Positions 57,138 through 64,000 of a DNA stretch of 64,000 nt are shown here, one piece after another. The notes under the pieces are model-generated. The model searched no databases and was not told the DNA's origin. It was given only the letters and a program-made list of their open reading frames with translations. A program made the position numbers and the translations under genes. The first letter of the stretch is position 1. Every line of letters starts with the position of its first letter. Origin of the DNA: Calonectria ilicicola (taxonomy: Eukaryota > Ascomycota > Sordariomycetes > Hypocreales > Nectriaceae); NCBI GenBank assembly GCA_020809705.1, contig CP085828.1, forward strand, positions 6,200,001 through 6,264,000. The letters are read 5' to 3'.

Positions 57138-58083
57138 CTACACCAAATGGTAGTCAAACCACGCCACAGCTTGGGCAAACGCCTGCTCCTTGGCAAAGCG
57201 CAGATCCTTCTTGGTCATGTCGCCGCGTACCGAAAAGCCATGCTCGGTGCCAGAGAAGAGATTGATCTGCCACGGGTATGGTAGCTCACCGAGGATCTTC
57301 TCCGACTGGACGCGCTTCTCAAGAGGGAAGATGACGTCAGTCTGAGCCGCTGAGATGGCTAGCGGGCCCGTGATACCACGCAGCTCCTCCTCTGTCACAA
57401 ACGATGGGTGCGCAACGTATCCAACTTGGATGCTAGACTTGTAGTTGCGGACCACGTACTAATTATGGGAGTTCATATTAGCGCCACGGAAATGGACTGA
57501 TTGGGGTCTCAACATCAACTTACCTTGGCGCCGAAGCAGTATCCTGCAGCTCCAATCTTGCTGAATCCGAGATCCTTGAGGGCCTTGATGCCGGTCTGCA
57601 CAATAGGATCAACTTGCTCTGGGCCATGCGGGTTGTCGCCCGTGGAGCCTTTGGCAAACCACTGCATGATGTCGAATCCGGGAGGACGAGGGTCAGGGCA
57701 GATGTCGCCATTGAACAGGTCGGGGATCAAGCAGGTGTAGCCATTCTTGGCAAACTCGTCGGCCAACAGCTTGCTGTTATTCCACAAACCAAATACATCG
57801 GTGACGAAGAGGACAGCTGCGTTCTTGTTGGGCTTGCCCTCGGGCGGGGTCGCCAAGTAAGCGGCGATTTTGTTCTCAATCTCGACCATCTTGCCTGTAG
57901 GTTCGCCGCTGCATTTTTTTTTTGGTTAGCACACATTGATCCAACTCCATCACATGCCCAGCTTTGGATGTTTGCCCTCGCAGCGCGGATTCAATGCTGA
58001 ACGTCATACATTGACCGTGGAAGGGTGTCATACTCATGGCGGAAGCCGACGGCACAGCAAGGTCCAGGATTGTTTGAAGCCAT
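57138..58083 (-). CDS. Dienelactone hydrolase family protein
   Basis: Exons 58016-58083, 57524-57908 and 57138-57458 give 257 residues, typical for the family. The alpha/beta-hydrolase triad is Cys-Asp-His: Cys147 in GYCFGAK, Asp192 in AAQTDVIF and His224 in GTEHGFSVRG. True dienelactone hydrolases open the lactone made during ortho-cleavage of chlorinated catechols; many fungal members have other ester substrates. The N-terminal NPGPCCAVGF is usual for the fungal group. The intron 1 acceptor follows an A-rich run. It is likely cytosolic. With the nearby dehydrogenases it would fit aromatic breakdown, though the genes are not adjacent. Confidence 0.9.
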
Positions 58084-58831
58084 TTTCAATTTGCAGGTGT
58101 TGGAGGAAATGAATTGATAAGGTTGAAGTGAGGAGTTGTTGATGATCCGATTAGAAAAAAGCCAGAATGGTGAAGCTATAAGAAGTATTGGAGAATGTAA
58201 TCATCAAGTGTCAGTCGCCGATATTGCCGGTATCGCCGGTGCTTACATTTCTATCCAAAGTGAGGCATGGCTATGTCATGAATTCTTTGTTAAACCAAGG
58301 AAATAAGACGTCTAAAGCCATGCGCTCAATTGGGCTCGCTGTAAAACGAGCCAAGGGTAAAGCTAGCAGTGTGTTAATTAGCCCGCTTTTACAGAGGTTA
58401 AAGCCGAATACAGGGCCCGGCTTGCCCCACCCCACACCTGTAGTGAAGTCAATTTGGTGAATATTTCGTTCCTGCTGACCCGTTGCACCCTTACCATTGA
58501 ACTAATCTACAAGCCGTGATATTAAAGAGATAAAGTACTGTTGCATCTTAATTACATTTTAGTCTCCCGAAATGGTGGGGATAGCTACATATTCTATACT
58601 GAGGTCAATATTCTCACGTCTGCGATATCCCAAGCGTCGCAGCACGGTCGCCAAGTTGTATCGCAATCAGCTTTGGTCACCTTGATGGTCCCACGAAAAA
58701 CTTTGAGTACCCTGAACAAAGGATAAATACCAGTATCGGCATTTAAAATTTTCTTCTCTTATTCCTTTCTTTTCTTTGATCCATTCAGACTGCCTATTTG
58801 GGGATCCCAATCTGATTGTATTGGCAGTATC
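58084..58831. promoter_or_regulatory. Divergent promoter of dienelactone hydrolase and F-box genes
   Basis: The 748-bp spacer lies between divergent start codons. A C-rich patch CCCCACCCCACACC (about 58425-58438) is the only notable motif. No other gene is recognised. Confidence 0.45.
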
Positions 58832-60328
58832 ATGGCAGAACCTCAAGCATCAATGATCTGCACAGCCATGTCCTGGAACCATCTACCAGCCCAAATCAAG
58901 TTTGCTGCTCTTGGCTATCTCGCCGAGGTTGAATATTGCAACGGAGCTTCACTGGTTAATTATACCACAATCTCAAGGCAATGGCAGCCAGTCTTTGAAC
59001 AATTTACCTTTCGGAGCGTTCAAGTCAAGGCATGCGACCGCCACAAATTCCGTACCATATTTCGAGGCGCTCGCCGTAAATATCTAAAGCATCTCGACTT
59101 CGTTGTTGAACTTCCTCGCCATGGAAGAATGCAGTCTGGGGCTTTGCAGGGGTCAATAGAGCAAATTGATCTGGGATATATGGTGGCATTGGCCGTCCAT
59201 AGCCCCGTGTTCGAGAAGCAGCATAGGTTTCCGGAGCTGAGAGATCAAATGAAGGAAAACAATATGGTATTTACAAATACTCTCTTTGATCTTTTGATGC
59301 AATTGAGCACATGGAGCCGAAATGAGATTCATCAAGACGGAATCTCACTCGAGATTATATCTAATTCCGAAAGTTATTGGCAGGAGATGGCAAAGAGGCA
59401 ACGGGGCTGCCCAGATTTAATGACGATGTATCCACCAAGGCTTAACAACAAAGATACCAAGCTCGTGAAATTAGTTTGGCATAGGTGGGAGAAGGTTCTG
59501 GAAGCTGCGACGCATGATTTTGGCCTCCCTCTGGAGCTAGATTTCACCGGAACGACATCTCTTAGTGCCAACGCGCTTCCAAAGGTGCAAGTTGTCACCA
59601 AACTATCAGTATCTCGAAAGACCACTCGAATCATTCACCCCGACACTATGGCAATGATCCTACGGCGCATTCCGTCGGTTGTGAGATTTGATTGGGAAAT
59701 CTGGCCTCGATTGCCGCACAAGTTCGAAAAAGATTTCCGGAAAAATGTTGCAGAAACATTGTGCTTTTGGCCACGATCACTCAGAGAAGTATGCATTCAC
59801 CAGGTTGAGCATTTCCGAATTGGGGGCTCAAAAACTATCATGTATTCGCCTCATCTCACATCTCTTGCGCTGAGGCTTGCACTCCTGTCCCAAAATTTGG
59901 AACATTTCTCTGTTTCCTATTGCATTGACGCAAAAGGATTTTTCTCGGACAATACCTTACAGTGGCCCAATCTTAAGAGATTAACCCTCCGGTCACAGCA
60001 ACTGATTGTCGAACAAAGTTCTACCTCGGATCATCTTCTTGAGGTAGTAGCCTCAGCAGCACTTCGGATGCCTCAACTAAACTCACTTGCACTTTATCAT
60101 AGCAGTAATGGCCTTGCGGGGATTTTTAGCTATGATATAGGCGCTTATGGTATCATGGCCGGTATGAGATGTAACTGGCAATTCAGCTTAGACCGAAATT
60201 GTCAAGAAGCTTGGGAAATTGCGGCAAAAAGGCACGGAAGCGACGTCGCAGAGTGGCAAATCGAGGAATTACCTCTGGAAGTGATTTTGTTCAGAATACG
60301 CAGAAGATTGAGACGAGACACTCTGTAA
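58832..60328 (+). CDS. F-box-like protein with leucine-rich-like C-terminal part
   Basis: Single-exon gene of 498 residues. The N-terminus (WNHLPAQIKFAALGYL, then ISRQWQPVFEQFTFRSVQV) looks like a degenerate F-box followed by the strand that usually comes next in a large fungal family. The rest carries irregular leucine-rich segments (SPHLTSLALRLALLSQNLEHFSV, WPNLKRLTLRSQQL) and ends in a basic helix (FRIRRRLRRD). F-box proteins bind Skp1 and bring targets to SCF ubiquitin ligases; this family is hugely expanded in filamentous fungi and mostly unstudied. The target is unknown. No introns are needed. Confidence 0.75.
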   Translation: MAEPQASMICTAMSWNHLPAQIKFAALGYLAEVEYCNGASLVNYTTISRQWQPVFEQFTFRSVQVKACDRHKFRTIFRGARRKYLKHLDFVVELPRHGRMQSGALQGSIEQIDLGYMVALAVHSPVFEKQHRFPELRDQMKENNMVFTNTLFDLLMQLSTWSRNEIHQDGISLEIISNSESYWQEMAKRQRGCPDLMTMYPPRLNNKDTKLVKLVWHRWEKVLEAATHDFGLPLELDFTGTTSLSANALPKVQVVTKLSVSRKTTRIIHPDTMAMILRRIPSVVRFDWEIWPRLPHKFEKDFRKNVAETLCFWPRSLREVCIHQVEHFRIGGSKTIMYSPHLTSLALRLALLSQNLEHFSVSYCIDAKGFFSDNTLQWPNLKRLTLRSQQLIVEQSSTSDHLLEVVASAALRMPQLNSLALYHSSNGLAGIFSYDIGAYGIMAGMRCNWQFSLDRNCQEAWEIAAKRHGSDVAEWQIEELPLEVILFRIRRRLRRDTL

Positions 60329-60480
60329 CAAATTTACATACTATTATGGCATTGTGGCTCATGATATTTCCACTTCCCGGCGACCGAAACTTTACATGCC
60401 AACACCATGAACTTCTCGTTTGAATCGAATAATACACCTCTGCTTTGTCCACCGCGTAATTACGACTAGAAGTGCCGTCT

Positions 60481-61762
60481 CTAGCTCCATTTTAAAACTG
60501 CCTTTAACGTTTTGCCTTCTTTAGTTTCTTTAATTGCTAATTCGTAGTCCTTGATGTCGTAGAAAGTAACGAGACTTTCAATAGGATAGTTTCCTTTGGC
60601 GTTCTCTTCCATTAGATAAGGGATCAACTGTGTCTTATTTTTAGCTTCTTGACGTGTGGGAATGCTCCATGAAGTTAATACCTTTGAAGGAACTGCATCC
60701 CCCTCGCAGCAGCCAACATATTGCCGCCCGTTGATTAGTTGATTGAAAACATCAATGCTCGCTCGCTTTCCAGGCTAAGAATTATCTACAGTCAGCAAAC
60801 AGTATGAAGTGTTGATTTGAAGAAGACCTACCGTCGGAGCTCCCACAGTTGCAGCCTTACCCAGCGTTCCCAAGCAGTCAACCATCTTCTCTATCACAGC
60901 AGGAATGCCAGAGCAATCGACAGCATAATGAACACCATTTGGAGGCGATAATTTCTGAATCTTGGCGACGAGATCCGGATCGTCACCTAATAATGTGCTA
61001 GTTGCCCCAAGCTTTTTTGCCAGATCAAGGCGAGACTGCTGGAGATCAACGGCGATAATTTCTTTGGCACCGCGGAGCCTGGCGGCCATTACGGCGCTCA
61101 TGCCGACAGACCCAACCCCGAAAACCACAACGTTCTTTCCGGGTTGGACATCCAGGGTATTTAGAATTGCCCCAGCACCAGTCTGGAGCCCGCATCCGAG
61201 CGGTGCAAACAGGGCAAGGTCTGTGTCGCTGCTGACTTTGACAAGGCTTGACCTGTGCACGATCGTATGCTGAGCAAAAGAACTTTGCCCGAAGAAGCTG
61301 CTGTGTACTTGGGTTTTTATTCCATTGGTGTCAATGACCATCGTTGAAGTACCATCAGTCCTCTTGCCCCCAAAGTTTAGGGGAACAAAGGAATGGCAGT
61401 ATGCAGGGTGCCCTGACTCGCATGGGTCACAAGAAGCGCAATGTGCAAAAGAAAGCAGTACCTTATCACCAGGGACTAGATCTGCTATGCGAGAGCCAAC
61501 CTCTTTTACAATACCGGCCCCTACTCTTGTTAATTATTGTGTAAAAGACGGGATTGTACTAAATAGACATGCCTTCGTGGCCAAGAACGGCAGGGGCTGA
61601 AGCTGGGAGTGTCCCGTTGGCGCAAGACAAGTCGGTGTGGCAAATCCCCGTGGCGTGGATTTCAATCAGTGCTTCGTCATCTCTAATAGTGTCCACAGTG
61701 ATCTGCCCCAAAGAAAAGGGCCCGTTGATCTCACCCAACACCAGCGCTGTGGTTGTTGTCAT
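60481..61762 (-). CDS. Zinc-containing aryl-alcohol-type dehydrogenase
   Basis: Exons 61573-61762, 60832-61520, 60682-60774 and 60481-60627 give 372 residues. It is a medium-chain dehydrogenase with catalytic zinc ligands in GICHTDL and LGHEGAG plus the Cys of GCGLQTGA. The structural zinc Cys residues are in CASCDPCESGHPAYC. The coenzyme motif GVGSVGMSAV followed by Asp in IAVDLQQSR favours NAD. It resembles benzyl/aryl-alcohol dehydrogenases. Intron 1 (61521-61572) appears to be GC-AG: GAAG|GCATGT to AGTAG|GGG, needed to rebuild HEGAG. Intron 3 is a 54-nt in-frame intron. The aldehyde dehydrogenase gene to the right is divergent and could take the aldehyde product. Confidence 0.9.
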
Positions 61763-63324
61763 GATGGAGTAAGTGTGAGGTAAGAGGTGGTATGAACAAG
61801 CGAGTATGATTCAGAGGTGCTAATTTCCATATCTATACCACGCGTACGTGAAGATTCTTAAATAGTTCCTAGGGCGCATTTTGCTAGTTGCCTCATTTCG
61901 TATTGTATGCCTAAAGCTAGCCGTTGGAAAATGATGTAAATTCCACGTTGCCGGCCGATGATCCCGACCTTGGGGCTGACATCTATCTGCCAGTCACAAG
62001 CCAAAGGCTCCTCGGAGCGTGCTTTCGAGTCCTCGCCCCCTCACCAAGTGACTCTCTCATGAAACTATACCTAATCGGCTAACCGATGTACCAAAATCTT
62101 AATATCAAGCCAGTTATTAGGAGGCAGGACATCTCGGAATTGATCCACACTTAGAATACGGAATCGGAATAATGAACGCCAACGGTCACTTATTGCCCTT
62201 ATCACGCGTTTGCGAGGAATCCTACTCGATCGTATTTCGGACGCCATACTCATTACCACGACATTATCAGGACCAATATTACCTCAAGGTGCAAGGCCAC
62301 GTGGGGTGCAATATTATTGCTCGGTCTGCACAAATAGCCGGTCATTGCGGACTTGACCTAAATGAGGTTGTGTGGAAAAGTCCGCCCGCAATTCCGCGCG
62401 CCACTGGCGACCGATTATTAGGTGTCATCTTGGTCCACATGTTGAAATATACACTGCATGAATTCGTAACCGAGATATTGGTTCGTTTAGAACCAGCTCG
62501 TCGGATTACCCCAACAATCTTCTCGTTACCCCACGATCGTTGCAATGCATCCGATCTTTCCGCAGCTGCAAGATAGGGCTTCTCACCCAGGGGTTATCGC
62601 CCCACAGTCCAAGCGACATGCTCTCCAGGGATTCAACCGTCTCGGCTATTGGGATATGCCAGCCGAGACTCAAGCATCACGGCAGTCCAAGCAGCCCCAG
62701 AAAGATCAACCAATCACGTCCCCTTCGTCCCAAGGCATGCAATGCCGTTCCTCGGCGCCGAACAAGCTGTCTGTGCGTTATTGGACGCTAAAATGCGGGG
62801 TGTTCAATCACAAGGGACGATCTTGCTCAATTGGACCGACGACGTGGGACATGCTTGGCTGATTCAAGGTTAGTTCTGCAAGTTTATTGGGCACGAGGAA
62901 GTGCCTTCATGAGGGTGTCGGTCTCAAGGCATCCTCTTTGCTCTCGAACCCCAGATTCCCCGCCTCGTTCTTGAAAATGCGGAGAAATGGCTGAACCATG
63001 ACGGCACAGGGGCGGCGCTAGGCCAAGAACACTGTCCAGGGCAGATAACGTAAACTATGACGAATCAGTGTGGCGTGAAATCGGCTTAGATACTCGTCTC
63101 GGTTGGTTATAAAACGCGGTGTATAGCTGGTATATTAAATAAAATAAGAAGGTGGCTAGTCAAAGCCAGGCCATCCAAGAAGAGAAGAAAAGAAGCAAGA
63201 AAATCTCTTATTTCTGTGCCCAACTTGGTTTCCTCTTTTCACATCACATTCTGTATGTCTTTGCCCTTAAAATGAGCCCAAGAGGAGGGATGATAATGAA
63301 AGGCTAACATTATCCAGATATAAT
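61763..63324. promoter_or_regulatory. Divergent region between aryl-alcohol and aldehyde dehydrogenases
   Basis: This 1.56-kb spacer contains a TATAAAA box at 63108-63114, 211 bp before the aldehyde dehydrogenase ATG, and a pyrimidine-rich leader after it (63200-63245). An open frame at 62172-62576 (134 codons, ATG start) has no recognised domain and no exon partner, so it is not called as a gene. Confidence 0.5.
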
Positions 63325-64000
63325 ATGCCGGCCCCTACTGCAGGCCAAAATGGCAATGGTGTCAGTCACGACGACTGTGTGCCACTCGTCATAGATGGAA
63401 AGGATGTTTACAGTGATGACACATTCGAAGTAATCGGCCCAAGTACCGGTACTGCCATTCACAAGTGTTCAAATGCGACAGTCAACCACGCTCAAGACGC
63501 TGTCGCTGCGGGAGCAAAGGCATTTGAGTCGTGGAGCGAAACCACTCCTGCTCATCGTCGGTCCATTTTCCTCAAGGCCGTCGATATTCTTGAGAAAAGA
63601 TCAACTGAACTCAAAAAGCACATGATCGATGAGACAGGTAGTGATGATGGATGGGCAGATTTCAACATCTTCCTCTCTAGGGAGGCACTTCTTGACTGTG
63701 CAAGCAGAATAACCGCCCTTGAAGGCAAAATACCAAGGACCCAAGATCCATCCGTCGCGGCTCTGGTTGTTAAGGAACCATACGGTGTCATTTTAGCCAT
63801 GGCACCATGGTGAGTAGCCCAACTAATTACCCTTGTTCCAAATAGCGCGGGTTTTGGCGATGAACAATGCTAATAATTTTATAGGAATGCACCCTATGCT
63901 CTTGGGTTCAGAGCAGTTATATGGGCGATTGCTGCAGGCAATACGGTGGTTTTCAAGGGATCTGAGCTGAGCCCCCGAACTCTCTGGGGCGTGTCTTCGG
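63325..64000 (+). CDS. Aldehyde dehydrogenase, vanillin/salicylaldehyde type (partial)
   Basis: The gene runs off the window. Exon 1 is 63325-63809 and exon 2 starts at 63886; the join restores MAPWNAPYALGFRAV. The visible N-terminal 200 residues match the ALDH superfamily coenzyme domain, with the PWN motif, AAGNTVVFKGSELSP (the Lys binding the coenzyme) and an early KAFESWSETTPAHRR helix. Sequence style (PLVIDGKDV, ETGSDDGWADFN) is closest to fungal vanillin or salicylaldehyde dehydrogenases. The catalytic Cys and Glu lie beyond the end. It would oxidise an aromatic aldehyde to the acid with NAD(P). Confidence 0.88.

Noticed and set aside
62172..62576. 134-codon ATG frame between the two dehydrogenase genes
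   Set aside because: No recognisable domain, overlapped by other frames of similar length, and no intron or promoter support.
1..64000. CRISPR arrays, bacterial operons or viral insertions
   Set aside because: No regularly spaced short repeats and no phage or viral genes; gene structure is typical of filamentous fungi throughout.

Overview
The window looks like chromosomal DNA of a filamentous ascomycete (Pezizomycotina, most likely a Sordariomycete; the genus cannot be fixed from the sequence). Genes have short GT-AG introns of about 45-110 bp with CTAAC/CTGAC-like branch sites. Products include Zn2Cys6 regulators, a CYP504-type P450, a DAL5-type permease, a PNP-domain protein of the fungal NLR-like type and an F-box protein. 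About 22 protein genes and one tRNA can be supported; exon models were built by hand and checked for reading phase.

Layout. 1-11.1 kb is gene-poor: no recognisable protein, a degenerate three-copy tandem repeat of about 120 bp (5270-5612) and a possible LTR relic (10552-10921). 11.1-20.5 kb is a conserved housekeeping block: a MYND-finger protein (-), fluoride exporter FEX (-), uracil phosphoribosyltransferase (+) and DNA ligase IV (-). 21.6-31.0 kb is an accessory, catabolism-like group: amidohydrolase (+), CYP504-like P450 (-) divergent from an SDR (+), then two divergently transcribed Zn2Cys6 regulators sharing a 290-bp promoter that holds a CGG-N9-CCG site. A tRNA-Ser(AGA) and a secreted FAD-linked oxidase of the aldonolactone oxidase type follow.

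33.2-35.6 kb is empty. 35.6-43.0 kb holds a second enzyme group: extended-SDR reductase, haloacid-dehalogenase-type hydrolase, DAO-family FAD oxidoreductase and a DAL5-family transporter. 43.6-50 kb has an amidoligase-like protein, a CorA-type transporter and a small six-cysteine secreted protein split over three exons. 50-57 kb carries two genes that look damaged: a PNP/coiled-coil protein with an apparent 1-nt loss and no in-frame ATG, and a GH3 beta-glucosidase-like gene with a 5-bp tandem duplication plus a 1-nt phase problem at a splice acceptor. The right end has a dienelactone hydrolase, an F-box protein, a zinc aryl-alcohol-type dehydrogenase and the start of an aldehyde dehydrogenase. 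The last two are divergent and could oxidise an aromatic alcohol to the acid in two steps.

Most interesting points: the compact P450/SDR/amidohydrolase/twin-regulator group, the small cysteine-rich secreted protein, the amidoligase-like protein lacking the usual His motif, two probable GC-AG introns, and the two lesion-bearing genes.
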